Shown: positions 30,637-43,134, counted from the stretch's first letter. The stretch: 64,000 bases of DNA from Podospora pseudoanserina (GCF_035222485.1 NC_085923.1:434001-498000), one strand, 5' to 3'. Notes: generated by a model not told the origin, from the letters alone. Numbers and translations: made by a program.

Positions 30637-31670
30637 ACCGGCGGGAATGTATTTTTCGTTAAAAAGAGTAAAGGTAAAGTTGAGAGTCGAAGTGATAATC
30701 GCTTCAGTCGAAACAGTCCTGACGCAAGGAGTATACAGAATTGTCTCTGTAATACTCCTCAGCCGTGCGAAAACTCGGTTGAGGCGTGGGCATATGTTTA
30801 GAGTTAAGACGTTTGAAGTGTTCGGACCAGAAAACTTGTGGGACGAGATGGGACGGGATAGTCAAGTAATAGATAGAAAAGAGTCAGAGTCGAGATCAAC
30901 TGGTTGCTGAGTCGTAAGACAACTTGCGAGGGAGGCGCTGTCTTTTGTAAGCGGCACTTCCAATGAGCGAAAAAGTTTGCCCCTCTTGAAAAAGTTATTA
31001 TGGGACGGTGCCAAGACGTCAAACACTGCGCCGTTGGCATCTCGGATCAAATCATGGCAAGACAATGGCCAGGCACAGTGGAGACTTGAAGGAAAATATC
31101 GCAACCTGGAACCTCAAAGGGCGCGCCCTTTTGCCCTGGGCACTCGAGGCGCCGTGTGCCTTTCTCTTCCAGGCTCATGTTGGAACTGCGCCGACCCCGG
31201 CCCCTCCTTTTGCCCCCGGCCTGCTGTCACTTCACTATGCCGGTCTGTTCCGTCAGACATGGGATGTGGGACGAGGGTGGCATTTGAATGACAGATGAGC
31301 CGAGGAAATGAATGGAAGGACCTTTTCCTTCAACAAGAAACCTGGAAGTCAGCAGAGCACTGAAGTATGCGGCTGCAATCGATCAAAATGCACAAAAAGA
31401 TCTTGTCTTACCCCGCCATTAGCCGAGGACCGTGCACACCCGGGCCTCAAGCTCGGGCCAACTGGTGTTTGAGAGACTTCGAAAAAGTGCCAAGGCTGAA
31501 ATGCCAAGACAAAATGGTGCCCTGTCTCGTCATCAGAATGCCAAGGCTATCGCTGTCCCACAGCACGCCCCCAGCCTGGTTCTGGCGGCACCTCAACGGC
31601 CGCAAACGACGACGCTGACGACAACAACAGGCCGATAACTACAAACAGCTGCTTCTTCGAGGACCCCAAC
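30637..31670. promoter_or_regulatory. Divergent upstream region (IDO / VPS23)
   Basis: About 1 kb between head-to-head starts. Overlapping open frames are GC-rich chance reading. The ~60 bases before the VPS23 ATG include a run of GACGACAACAACA repeats. Confidence 0.4.
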
Positions 31671-33537
31671 ATGGCAGTCCAGCAGCATGTCCTGAACTGG
31701 CTGTACAGTGTCTTGACAAGTGTATGTTCCAATTGCTACCTCGATATTGTGATAGAGCCATACTAACTGCTACCCCTCTCCGCCAACAGGAATATCGAGA
31801 TGTCAACCGTGCCTACAGCGATGTTGCCCAGGCCCTCGCGCAATACCCCTCCCTCTCCCCGAGGACCGATGTCCACAGTATGCTCATGCTGCCTCGATGA
31901 ATGATTGCGCGCGCATGGCCAGCTCACTGACGATGCGCTGCGACAGCCTTCCCCAACGGTTCATCAGCTCTCCTCGTTCGCCTGACCGGCACCATCCCCG
32001 TCCTGTTTCGCGGCACAACATATCGATTCCCGATATCACTATGGGTTCCCCATGCCTACCCGCAGGAAGCGCCCCTGGTCTACGTGACCCCGACCGAGAA
32101 CATGATGGTGCGCCCCGGCCAGCATGTTGATCCGCAGGGACAGGTCTACCATCCATATCTCGCGGGCTGGGCTGGGTTTTGGGACGTATGTTCTCTTCCG
32201 GACGATACTATGGGGTTATCTGGGACTCGAAGCTGATTATCCCGTTGCAGAAGTCTAGCATTCTCGACTTTCTCGCCATTCTGCGAGATGTCTTTGCCAA
32301 AGAGCCGCCAGTAGTGGCTCGACAGCCAGGGGGACCGCCGCCTCCACCAGCTCAGCAATTGCAATCGGCATCACCACCTCCTGTTCCTCCCCTCCCGCCT
32401 GATCTCGCCTCCAGGCCATCAAGTCAGGCTCAACACCACAGCCCGGAAAATGCGCCGAGACCACCACCCCCTCCACCAAAACCCGGCATGCAAGTCGACC
32501 CACGACAACCTCCTGTCCAAGGGTCACCTCGAGCCGGTCCCCCAGTACCTCCACTACCACCAAAGCCAGGACGTCCTATAAGCCAGTATGCCGGTGAAGA
32601 TCCAAGACTGCACCATGAACAACAAGCGCGACCGGGTCGATCACGATACGACACAGCACCCCCATTACCACCCCAAGCGCCCCAGTCTCCTCCGGTACCA
32701 CCACGTCCCTTCCACCCTCCAGTCCAGCAACAACAACAACCACCACCACCACCAGGCCCCCAATACCAACGTTCTCCCCCTCCACCAAGCAACTACTCCC
32801 CGGGACCACCTCAACCCCCTTACCTCCCCAACGACACTCGCCGCTCCCTCCCTCCACAACAACAATTCACCCCCCTCCACCAACAACAATGGCAACAACC
32901 CCAAGCTCAACCTCCCATCCAACAACCCCCACCACCCCAACCCAACCCCCCCGTCCCAGACATCATGGACTCGGAAGACCTAACTCTTTCCATTCCACCC
33001 ACCACAACCTCGGCGCCACCCATCCCCCCAAACCCTGAAAAAGACGCGCTCCTCCGCCAGCTCGCTTCAACACTGTTTACACTACGGCAGCAGGCCCGCG
33101 ACCAGAACAACTCCTCCCTTGCAGGTCTGCAATCGCAGCGGCAAGCCATGGCGGCAGCAAGCCAAAGAATGCAAGCTGAGTCGGCGCAACTGACTCAGCT
33201 TTCGAACCTCCTGACGTCCAACACATCCATCTTACAGGACTCGCTCAGAAAGGCAGACGCAGTGATTGAGAGCTCGTCTCGTCTTCCAGAGCCGAATATT
33301 GACGAGCTTTTGGTGGCTCCGACAGTGGTGGGGAACCAGCTTTACGATCTTGTCGCCGAAGAGAGGGCGTTGGCGGATGCGATTTTTGTGCTTGGGAGGG
33401 CGGTGGAGCGGGGACGGATCGCGCCGCAGACGTTTGCGAGGTTGACGAGGAGTTTGGCGCGGGAGTGGTATCTCAAGAAGGCGCTGGTGAAGAAGATTGG
33501 GGTTGGGATGGGGTTGAGTACCGGTGTTGGGTACTGA
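31671..33537 (+). CDS. vps23: ESCRT-I subunit VPS23 / TSG101 homologue
   Basis: Four exons: 31671-31721, 31790-31877, 31947-32185 and 32251-33537, 554 residues in a continuous frame. Residues 1-145 form the UEV (E2-variant) domain: VLNWLYSVL, YRDVNRAYSDVAQAL, TGTIPVLFRGTTYRFPISLW, PHAYPQEAPLVYVTPTENM and HPYLAGW. There is no catalytic Cys, as expected for a ubiquitin-binding variant. A proline/glutamine-rich linker of about 250 residues follows. A coiled-coil stretch (RQAMAAASQRMQAESAQLTQ) then leads to the C-terminal steadiness box (YDLVAEERALADAIFVLGRA, LAREWYLKKALVKKIG). It acts at endosomes in sorting ubiquitinated cargo to multivesicular bodies. In fungi it also takes part in ambient-pH signalling. 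Confidence 0.93.
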
Positions 33538-33756
33538 ACTGTCGCAAGATAAATGGAAAAAAGAACAGGCAGTTGATAAGAAGAGAAGCGTTCATCTATC
33601 ATTTATCTAATGCTACTTGGTACTTTCCAGCACAAGGCCGACTATCGGTTGTTTCGTTTGTCCTGTCTTTCGTCTTAAACATGTCTTAACAATGATCCAA
33701 GATGTCTCTAATCCCCCCCAAGAGTTCTCTTCTCTCCTCAAACAAAAAATAAAAAG

Positions 33757-36700
33757 CTACAGTTTGGGCCAACCCATGGTTCTCTCTCCCTGTCCTTGCC
33801 CCAAAATAACCCTCTTACCACCATCTTCTCCAGCCTCTCCACCACCACCCCTAGTCTCCTCCTCCTCCCACCTCCTCCAATCAACAACCCTCGACGGCCT
33901 AGGATGCTGCAACCTACAATTCGGCGTAGCAACAACAACATCCCAATCCTCTTCTCTATTCCCTCCTCCTCCTCCCCCAACCGCACTCCCCTCCCGACTA
34001 CTCCTCTCCTGCATCATCTTTCTCGGACTGATCAAATTCCCCCCTCCCGCCTGATGTCTAGCAGCACTCGAACTAGCTCTCCGTTCCCTCAACCGCCTCC
34101 CGATCCCCAACGCCGCCGCCGCCGCCCTCTTCCCCCAGCTCAAACTGGAACGTCTGTTCCCCCCTCCCTGTTTCACCGCGTGCACCAGATCTGGACTCAA
34201 GACCGGGCCCACACCGCCAGCTTTATTCCTCCACGCTTCACCCCCCTTTTTGCCCAAGGAGGAGGGGTATAAACTCTGCTGAAGATGCTTCTTTGTAACA
34301 GCTACAGGACGCTGTACCTTTGCTGTTTCATGGCCGGGCGTGACATTGCCAGGAGAGTAATGGCTAGCCGTGGGACTAACGCTAATGATCGAGGTGGTAG
34401 TAGCTTGGTGAATAACAACACCACCCTTCACAACAGGCGGTGAATCGCGGTGGTGGTGAAAGCAATTGCCATCACCTGTGACTGGGATTATATCCCTCGT
34501 CTTGGATAAAGAGGCCTTGTCCAAGAATGGATCAGAAACCACCATGGTGGGGGCAGTCGTGCTCGTCTCCCAGCTGTGTTTCGTCTCGAGGGTGCCGTAG
34601 CTCTTCCTGTCGGGGAGGATGCGGCCATCTCTTGCGCTGGTGGGGTGGAAAAGCGTCGGCTTGGTGGTGGCAGTCTTGTTGACGAGTTCGGCGGAAGAGG
34701 GCGGTTCGTAGCTAGGTTGTGGTGCTGGCTTGGAAGAGATGGGCTCTTGTTGTTTCCCCGCCGGCGCAGGATTCGTCCGCGGAACCCTCCACATGGTCCC
34801 CTTGACAAAAAAGCTCGAGTCACGCCTAGGAGTGAGAGACAGCCCGTCTGGCTTTGCAGTGGTGGTGGTATTCGCGCGCAAGACTCTGCTGCCCAGAGGC
34901 TTGCCGGCGGTGCTCTGCTGGACAACCCCGACGCTGTGTCTTGTTGTGATGGTCACCTTCGTCGTACCCTCAGCGGTCTTCATCCCAGCCGCCACCGGCT
35001 TGCTCTCCCTCCGTCCCGTCAACGACAATGCTCTCAGCGCCCTTGCTCCTCGTCTCAACTCAGACACCGAAGGCCGTCTCACCGAATTGCGAGACTTCAC
35101 CAGCTTGTTCGACGATGACCCTCTGCTCTTCTGAGACCCCGAGGTTGAGCTCACCGTTCTCGGACGACTAAGGTGTTCAAACATGCCGATCCTATCCTTG
35201 ACAGGAGACTCCTTGGTAGCAGTACCTTCCCCAGCACCATCTTGGGACAAGTTTCCATACCCTCTCGACGACTTGCGAAGTGCCTCCTCCACTTTTGCCG
35301 GAAAAGGGGTGGTAGACCGTCGGGAGAAGGAGGAAGAAGAAGCAGTAGTGCTGCTCGAGTCGCGGTGTGTCCTGACAGCAACCGTGGTGGAGACCATGAT
35401 GGGAAGACTGGGTCCGGATTTGACAGGAGCGGTCTCCCGTCTGGTTCTCCAGTGTTGTAAAAAAGGCGACGGTGGTGGTCCTGGTAGTATCCTCCGTCCG
35501 ACACCACTGTCACTGAGGCGGGCCATCGCCTTTTCCTTTGACTGCTTGGTGGGACTTTCGTTGGGAGGAGGCTTGACGGTGGAGATTTTGACAGAGAGTG
35601 TTCGTGCTTGGAGCAGCGGCCTCGATGGGGTGCTTCCCAATTTGCCCCCGTGTTCAAAGGCTTCGGCGAGGGCTCGAGTGCGTCTTCTGTTGATGGGCTC
35701 GCTGGCTGGCGCTTCCGTGTGGTCACTGTTGCGTGCCCTCGGCGGTGTTTCGGAGCTCGGGTGCTTGCGGTTGTTTGCCTGACCTGGCTCGGCTTGGTAG
35801 GTTCGTTCTGAAATCGCTTTCTTGTTTGGACTGGCAGACTCGCTCTTGGGATGCTTTGACACGGACGACTTGCCTGACGATCTAGCCAACACAGCTTGCT
35901 CAAATGCCATGCGCAAATCCGCCACGCTGTGTCTGTTTCTCTTGACGGTATTTTCCACCTCTCGTCCTACCTCGATGGATGACTGGCTCTGTTGCTTGCC
36001 TCTGACTGTCGAGACACTGCCGCCTGCCTTGGGATCCATCTCGCTCGTCCTCGACGCTCTGAGGCTTGCAACAGCTTTGGGGTGCTCGACAAAGACCGGC
36101 TTGGAAGAACTCACTGCTGCACGAGTGATGATGGGCAAGGTAAAAGGGTCACCACCTCCTTGTTCAAACATCTTTCGTCTCTCGGCAACAAGCTTGGGGT
36201 CCCAACCCCTCCTCTCTTCGGGCACAACACCACTGTCTCGCTTCTGTCCATCATTCTGCTGCTTTAGCTGGAACTGCGTGGAAGGTACCTAATCTTCCGT
36301 GTTTCCCGACTTTTGCTGATGGCGGATTATGAAGCGACTGGCTTCCAGCCGGGAAACCTTCTTGATCGGCGAGCTCGACTGTGGGTACATTGGCAGGCCG
36401 TCAGGATCGTGAAGCTTGGGTCCAGCAGCTGGCGTCGGTGTTCTTGGAGATATTGCTTCCCTTTCTGGTCCCTCTGCTTGGGAAAATGGGATGGCGATAC
36501 GGGGGGGTTTGGTGAAAGGCGAGCCCTCGGTAAAGATGGGTCGAGGCTCGGTTCGTGGTCGTGCTCGGTTTTGCTTCTGGGTGTTCAGGGCAGTCGCTGC
36601 CGCTGGTTTCAACGGCGACGGGCCGTGGCGAGTCTCTTGTGCATTGACTTTGCTTACTGCGTCGGCAATCTCAAACTTGGACACCAGGCTGGCCAGGCCG

Positions 36701-36984
36701 GGCGCTGTGCTTCGAGCCGGGGGTGTTAGTTCCAGGAAGGCCATGCCCTCCATCCCGCGGTGCACATTCGGGCGGCGGGTTGCAAGGGTGGGTGTCTCGT
36801 GGGCGTGGGCGCTCTTCGCGGGCGAGGTAAAGGAGCTTTGAGTGCTGATGCTACTGTCGCCATAACTTTTGCGTGGGAGTCGGAGGGGCTCTGGTTTGAG
36901 TTTGGAATCGGAGTAGTCTCGCTTGGTGCTTCTTGTTGGGAGGCCTGTATCGTTGAGCGTCAGTGTCGGGATTTGGGTGGCCAT
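33757..36984 (-). CDS. Large disordered protein, reading frame split by one in-frame TAG
   Basis: From MATQIPTLTLNDTGLPTRST (ATG at 36984) the frame is open to a TAG at 36289-36291. It then continues in the same frame to 33757, about 1,075 codons in all. The downstream part has no ATG of its own near its start, so both parts probably form one protein, with a short intron removing the TAG (a weak GTCGGG donor, CTAA branch and CAG acceptors exist). The protein is Ser/Thr/Pro/basic-rich and probably disordered. A recurrent short motif ends in Phe-Glu: LVSKFE, RKMFEQG, MAFEQA, LAEAFEHG and RIGMFEHL. I do not recognise the family. The frame also extends upstream to an ATG at 37176, but that stretch looks like 5' UTR. 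Confidence 0.6.
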
Positions 36985-37217
36985 TTCGGTTTCAGTCGCA
37001 GTTCTTGTGGCAAAGGGTCCAATGTAGGAGTAACGAAGATGCGGGCAGAGATGGATGACTGAGGCTGGTTTTGCTTCTGTGATGGAGTTAATCCGAGCGC
37101 CCAGGTGGTTGAGGATGGAAGGACCAGTTTCCAGGATCACGTTCGGGTCCCAGCAGCTGGGCATCACTCCTTCCATCTAATATCAGGTAACGTCACTTCT
37201 ATCTTTCCTGGTCCCAC

Positions 37218-38333
37218 TCAGAAAGACACCATTGGTAACCTCTTCGCGGCAAAATACGTCCAGTAAAACACAGCATTGTCCCGCGATGGCGTTCCCACCA
37301 AATCCTCAGCCAGCGCAGCCATCACCCAGTCAGTGTAAAAGGCAAACAGAACGCTCAACATGAACACAGCAACTCCTGTCGCTGCCAGACAACCGACTCC
37401 CACAATCCCCACGCATCCTCCACTTCCACTCATCATCAGCCACGACAGGACAATCACCACCAGGACCATCAGGAGCACAACACCCCCAAACACCCCAGTA
37501 ATGATACTCAACTGCTGGTTCCCCATGATATGCTTTGACACGATATTCATGATGCCCACAAACCCGACGACGACCCCAAGCACATACAACGGGACCCAAT
37601 ACCACACCCGATGATACCTCCCCTTCAGCCCTGGCAAATGATACCCATGCCATTCGTCGTCATCACCATCGTCCTCCCGCTGAGTCAATCTAACCCTACT
37701 CCCCGTTCCCATCGGCGCTTTGAGAGGGTAGTAATGCCCCAAATGCACATCCGCCGCCGAAGTCCTCGGTCCAGGACGGTCATCCGTTGGTGTCCTCTGA
37801 TACGTCGATTCGGGATAATCATAGCCGTACCCACCATGCCCATACGCAACGTACCCTTGCTCCTCCTCCACAACCTTTGGTTGCTTTTCTTTCTTGGGCT
37901 CATCATGTGTCTCCCATGCCGCCTGGATGGTCATGCCCGTTAATGTGACCGACAACACCAGCTTCCATAATGCGACCAAGATAAACGGCCATGTGCATCG
38001 ACATCTCGCCATGGTCAGTGATGTCAAGACAAGTGTAATGACAAACCCAACGGCAGCAACAGAGAGGTTGAACCGTCGATGTTTGAGCCGTTTCCAGACG
38101 AGAATTGGGTTTCTGCCGCGGGAGAGCATATACGCAGTGAAGTAGGTGAGAATGTGGCTGGCCATTCCGATGGCGCCGTAGGGGAGCGCGTAGCATTGGA
38201 TTTGCTCCTGGACGGTGCCGCCGTCCTCGTAGGGGTCTTTGGAGAGCCATTCGCTCAGGCTGAACGCTTGACATGGGCGAATGAGGAGGGCTGTAGAGAA
38301 GAGGAAAAGATTTCGTATTGGTACTCTTGACAT
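37218..38333 (-). CDS. Multi-pass membrane protein, unidentified
   Basis: Single-exon gene of 371 residues from the ATG at 38331-38333 (MSRVPIRNLFLFSTALLI). An N-terminal signal-like hydrophobic segment is followed by about six further membrane segments: YGAIGMASHILTYFTAYML, LSVAAVGFVITLVLTSLTM, WPFILVALWKLVLSVTL, then after a hydrophilic loop WVPLYVLGVVVGFVGIMNIV, GVFGGVVLLMVLVVIVLSWL and GVAVFMLSVLFAFYTDWV. The central loop is rich in Gly/Tyr/Asp and probably cytosolic. No transporter or receptor motif is recognised. The T run just upstream of the ATG (A run on the minus strand) is common in fungal 5' UTRs. Confidence 0.75.
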   Translation of the reverse strand: MSRVPIRNLFLFSTALLIRPCQAFSLSEWLSKDPYEDGGTVQEQIQCYALPYGAIGMASHILTYFTAYMLSRGRNPILVWKRLKHRRFNLSVAAVGFVITLVLTSLTMARCRCTWPFILVALWKLVLSVTLTGMTIQAAWETHDEPKKEKQPKVVEEEQGYVAYGHGGYGYDYPESTYQRTPTDDRPGPRTSAADVHLGHYYPLKAPMGTGSRVRLTQREDDGDDDEWHGYHLPGLKGRYHRVWYWVPLYVLGVVVGFVGIMNIVSKHIMGNQQLSIITGVFGGVVLLMVLVVIVLSWLMMSGSGGCVGIVGVGCLAATGVAVFMLSVLFAFYTDWVMAALAEDLVGTPSRDNAVFYWTYFAAKRLPMVSF

Positions 38334-38907
38334 TTTTTTTTTGGTATTTTCTAGAATGAAGCATGATGGCACGACGCATCCAAAGTTGGGGATGGTGTTG
38401 TTTTAAACAACACAGCTCCCGTCCAGCTGGAGATGGCTGCCTCTTGGTATTGGTATTGGGATAGCCTGTCTGCATGATGGCGCCAGGGGCTCAAGAGAGC
38501 CTCACGACGTGGTACCAGAGGTTTCCCTTGAAGGTGGGTGATGTTCAAAATGCGGCCAGAATTGCCAGGCATTTTGCCCAATTTGACTTGAGCTGCATGC
38601 CTCATTATGCAGACCGACTTTGCAGTTCTCATACACCTACGATCTCACCCATTCGCACAGAATCAAGGCCGTCTTCAAAGATCTCGCAAGGCTCTGTGCA
38701 CCCAGCGCATGCATAGCCGAAGCCACAGAAGTCGTGGTGTGTTTCATTGGCGCCAATGGTAGTCAACCCGCGCTAAACACCCAGAGCAAATGCGGCACAG
38801 CCCCCTGCGATGGAGCAAGCGTTGATGGTTTGGAGGGCCAAGCCTCTATTGAAGTTTTACTGACTTAGCAACTCTTCATTTGTGCTTCTCATTCACCGAC
38901 GTTGATA
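38334..38907. other. Intergenic, nothing recognised
   Basis: About 570 bases between the membrane protein start and the 3' end of the amidase gene. Open frames on the plus strand lack domain content. Confidence 0.4.
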
Positions 38908-39867
38908 TCAAATCTCTGGATAAACATCTCTGCACATCGTCAGCGACTTCCACCGTGACACAAAGCAAGGAAAATACTCACATCCTCCGATTCAACGGCA
39001 TTTCCCTCCTCACCTTGGCCAGCAGCTCCCTATCAATCACAGCAGTAGCAATCTCTGGCTCTGGATTGTCTTCTCCTTCACGCCCCTTGATCTCGGCCAC
39101 GATCTTGCCCCATGGATCAACAATCATGCTGTGCCCGTAACTAACCCTCTTCTCATTATGTCTCCCGACCTGCGCAGCAGCAACGGCATAAGACTGTGTC
39201 TCTATCGCCCTCGCCCGTAAAAGCACTTCCCAATGTGCCTTTCCTGTTGGGACTGTAAAAGCAGAAGGATAGGTGATGATCTCTGCGCCCCTTCGTCGCA
39301 ACGCCAAACTCATCTCTGGAAAGCGCATCTTGCACGTTGTCAGCAAATGATCACTCTCCGGCATATGACGAGAAGACAAACATCAAAACAAATCGCGCTC
39401 CCCACCCTCCCCACCCCCTCTACGTCCCATACCTCCCCGACCTTCTCCCCCGCCTCAACCACTGCACTCTCCTTCAACACCGGCCCTCCGCTCTCCCCCA
39501 GGTCAACATCAAACAAGTGCACCTTCTGATAGGTATGAACAATGTGGCCGTTCTCATCTATCCAGATCACCGTGTTGCGGATCTTGGTCTTGGGGTCTGT
39601 CCAACTTGGCTCGTGGATGCCAACGTGGATGGCCAGTTTGTGTTTTTTGGCTTCGGCGCGGAGGCCGGTGACGAACTCGGATTTGTTGGTGGGCTGGCAG
39701 AGGGAGAGGGACTCGGTGGGGGAGGAGGCAATGTAATCGGAGGCTTCGGGGAGGAAGAGGGCTTTGCAGTTGAGGGAGGCGGCGCGGGCGATGAGGGTGC
39801 GGCATTGGGTGAGGTTGTGGGGGAGGGAGGAGGTGGATGTCAGTTGGCCGATGGCTATGAGGGACAT
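38908..39867 (-). CDS. Nitrilase-superfamily amidase (NIT1/deaminated-glutathione-amidase type)
   Basis: Three exons: 39867-39382, 39328-38982 and 38929-38908, 284 residues. The introns (53 and 52 nt) have good signals, and the last exon encodes only DVYPEI plus stop, the expected family C-terminus. The nitrilase triad is visible: Glu in FLPEASDY (about 41), Lys in YQKVHLF (about 115) and Cys in SAICFDMRFPE (about 160, with the first intron falling immediately after FD). [15 protein letters not shown] and [20 protein letters not shown] are typical of the NIT1/NIT2 branch. The likely role is hydrolysis of deaminated glutathione or related amides in cytosol or mitochondria. The exact substrate is inferred from the family. 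Confidence 0.9.
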
Positions 39868-41160
39868 TTTTTAGAAGACTTCCAGGTGTGAAATGAGGAC
39901 GGCACGAAGGAAGAAGGTAAAGAAAACCAATCCCGTGGGCTGAGTACAGGCCGAATATGAATAGTGAGATGAGGCTCTCAGTCAGTAGCTGTTTGTGTCG
40001 ATGTTGAGAGTGACAGAGAGCAAGCATCGGGCACTGTGGGGGAGCTCGCCCCGTTATCGGACTTGTGGGGCCGGCCCGGATAGCGACCTCTTCGGCTCCG
40101 GAGATGGCGTCATTTTGTTGAACACCAAACATGGTGAAAGTAATGGGGGAGATTACTCTGTCGCATCAGTTTTGCGGTGCAGACACTGGCCATTATCTCC
40201 CCCAGTTGGGATAGCTTTGGGTCGGGGCCTGGCATCACACTGCGAAGGGCGACGACATGAGCCCCCTCAGCCACCTCAGCACCACTGCTTCAACATTACC
40301 CCTTTATCATTGCCTGGACAGTCGCGTGCAAATATGAAAGAAGTTTTTTCAATCGGCTTTGACTGATGAGCTGGAGGAAGAGCTGACAAAGCGTGTCGCC
40401 ATTCATCTCACCACCGGCAATCCATGGCACCAAATGAAGTCACATCACCCGGACCAGTAGCAAAAGGCAGGACCGGTTACGAGACTTCCAGTTTTATCAT
40501 CTTCATCAAACCTCTGAAGCGACTTGTCAGTCTTCACCTGGTCCTAAATTGAATCGTGGTGAAGCACAATGTGGGTCTGGGTCAACAACAATACTAAGAC
40601 GACAATCCTAAGAGCACACCCCAAACACACCATTGCGGCCACCACTGCGCCCAAATCAATGGCCTGTTTTTCACCACCAGACTTTCATTGTCCTAAACTC
40701 TGGTAGCATTATCCCGCCCGATCCGCGCCCTCTTAGAAGCCATGATGGGCTCCAAATTATGACCAAGCAGCAACCTCGTGGCCAGGCTTGCTCCTGCTCC
40801 ATTTCCACCAGATCCATTGCGATTGTTTACTACTAAGCAACAATCCTATGGAAAAGGAGAAGTATTGACATACAGCCTACCCACCATCCATTATTTACTT
40901 TGCCATTCACCGTCACCAGTTCCTCGGTCCTCAAATACTTCTCCAGCATGGGTTTCAAGCAGCTCTTTCTTTTCCACTAAACACCACAGCCAACGTGGAC
41001 TTCAGTCAAATCGACAACTCTCTTAATCTTTTTTTTGTCTAGAGCTGTGCCGCCTCGACATCAACGATCGCTTCACGGTATCCAGCCAAGCCCACGCAAG
41101 TGCGCCTTAGCAACATCAACAGCCCCCAAGATCAGGGAGATCAAGGACACTCTCTTCAAG
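39868..41160. promoter_or_regulatory. Long divergent upstream region (amidase / pheromone receptor)
   Basis: About 1.3 kb. Most of it is probably the promoter and long 5' UTR of the receptor gene. A T-run at about 41028-41037 and CA-rich stretches are seen. No additional gene is supported. Confidence 0.4.
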
Positions 41161-42608
41161 ATGTCCACCCCAACCTCCACCACCCTCGCCCCGGGGCCTC
41201 CACCAACAAACTTCAACCCCTCAACCCAAACCTTCATCCTCCTCGCCCCGGCCCCCCCATCAGGCGAACTCGCGCCCGTCCCCCTCACCCCAAAGGAAGT
41301 CTCCGAAATCTACGCCGACGCCTCCTCCCTGTCGATCCTCTACGGCTCCCAAATCGGGGCCTGCATCTCTATCCTCGCCGTCGTCCTCCTCATGACCCCC
41401 CTCCCACGATTCAAGCGCTGGCCGACAATTATCTCCATCCTTGCCCTCGCGCTCAACACGACGAGAATGGTCCTCCTCAGTTTGTTTTACCCGTCCTCCT
41501 GGGCGTCGCTGACGGCGCTTTTTCTCGGGGATTACTCGGCCGTCTCGCAGAACGATATCAATATCTCTGTTGCTGCCACGTTGTTGTCTGTCCCGGTCAC
41601 GATGCTGATCTATGCCGCGCTGTTTGTGCAGGCGTGGAGTATGTTGAGTTTGTGGAGGGATGTGTGGAAGTGGCTTGCCATTGGGGTGAGTATCGGGGTT
41701 GGGTTGGTCACTGTTGGGTTCAACTTTGCGGGTGCGGTTATTCAGGCTAGGGGGGTGTTGGGGATGACGGTGCCAAGGGACGGGGTGTGGGTGAGGCAGG
41801 TGTATTTGGGGATGATGACGGGGGGGATTTGCTGGTTTTGCTTCTTGTTTAATGTTAGGTTGGTGATGCATATGTGGGAGACTAGGAGTGTGCTGCCGGG
41901 GTGGAAGGGCTTGAAGGCGATGGATGTGTTGGTTATTTGTAACGGGGTGTTGATGTTTGTGCCCGGTAAGTCTTTTGTGGTTGTTTGTCTATGGGTGGGT
42001 GGACGGGACTGACAAAAGAAATAGTGGTCTTCGCAGCATTGGAGTTCGCCTCCTTCACCAATTTTGAATCGGCCTCTTTGACGCAGACGTCTGTTATTGT
42101 TGTTCTTCCCCTTGGGGTGTTGGTCGCGCAACGGCTTGCTGCGGCACCGTCACGATACGCCTCGCCGACTTGCGCAACCACCGGCATGACCGGCAGCTCA
42201 AGCATGGGCTCCAACCCCCGATCGAGAAACCAAACCTCCAGCATGGCCACCCAGCGTCCACTCCTCAGTCACGACCGTCGTGGCAGCGCAGCCTCCTACA
42301 ACGCCCACGGCTTCCAAGGCAAGAACCACGTTACTGTTTCTGCTGACCAACAACAATGCCCCCGCCGTCACAGCAGAAAGGACCACCCTGACGATTTGAT
42401 CACGGAGGTGGAGAAGCCGAGCAGTCAGCACCACAGCCCTTTTTCGCCTTTGTCACCTACGTTTGGAGAGAAGGGAGGCGCTGGTTTGAGGATGCCAGAT
42501 GCCGCTGGGCAGGAAAGTAACAACGGGGGTGTGATGGTTGAGAGGGAGATTAGGGTGGAGAGGGACGGCTTGAGCGCGGCGGAGGTGAGAAACTCAGATG
42601 GCTCGTAG
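41161..42608 (+). CDS. pre-2: Alpha-factor pheromone receptor (STE2/PRE-2 family GPCR)
   Basis: Two exons: 41161-41965 and 42025-42608, 462 residues; the intron has GTAAGT and a CTGAC branch. Seven membrane segments can be followed: SQIGACISILAVVLLMTPL, WPTIISILALALNTTRMVLL, ISVAATLLSVPVTMLIYAAL, WKWLAIGVSIGVGLVTVGF, VYLGMMTGGICWFCFLFNV, MDVLVICNGVLMFVPVVFA and SLTQTSVIVVLPLGVLVAQR. TM6 includes LPGWKGLKAMDVLVICNGVLM, a signature of fungal Ste2-type receptors. TM7 follows FASFTNFESASLT. The C-terminal tail of about 150 residues is hydrophilic and Ser-rich, with sites for phosphorylation and down-regulation. The receptor senses the alpha-type peptide pheromone of the opposite mating type and signals through a G protein to the mating MAPK cascade. 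Confidence 0.93.
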
Positions 42609-43134
42609 AGCGGGACCAGTCTGATGTCGCTGAGGTCGTTGAGGAGTCCCAGGAGTCCGAGGTGGATAGTTTGAGACGGATGGGAGACAAAATGAGCGGG
42701 GTTGTTTATTCGTTTCATTCCTGGTGGTAGTTTTGGTAATTATCTTTTTGTTTCTTCAGAACCATCTTTTTCTTTTCTTCGCGGTGTGATGTCGGTCGGT
42801 ATTGTGATACTGTGCTTGTTGAACATGGATGTACTTATACCCTAGTTTGCAATTTTTGATGGGGAATATGCGATTTCAGTGGTGCCACCTGACTTAATCA
42901 TGACATGGTGATTGGTGTTGTGAGGTGTGATGTCTGGAAGCATCATGAAGTGAAGGCATTTCTAGCCCCAAATCATTAAACGACTTTGAGTTCAAATGAC
43001 TGTACCAAAAAATATGCAGCCCTTAATGACAAAAGTCTATCTTCATTTGATATGAAGTATCTTGCACCTGCACCTCTGCGTCCCATCGCATCTCAATCAT
43101 GACGCATAGCTTGCGCCCAGATCACCATCGAACC
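42609..43134. other. Intergenic, receptor 3' region
   Basis: About 525 bases between the pheromone receptor and tRNA-Leu; no gene seen. Confidence 0.4.

Noticed and set aside
34576-35118. Plus-strand frames opposite the large disordered protein
   Set aside because: Arg/Leu/Gly-rich shadow reading of the Ser/Thr-rich minus-strand gene.
38079-38330. Plus-strand 83-codon frame opposite the membrane protein gene
   Set aside because: Antisense of hydrophobic codons; no independent support.
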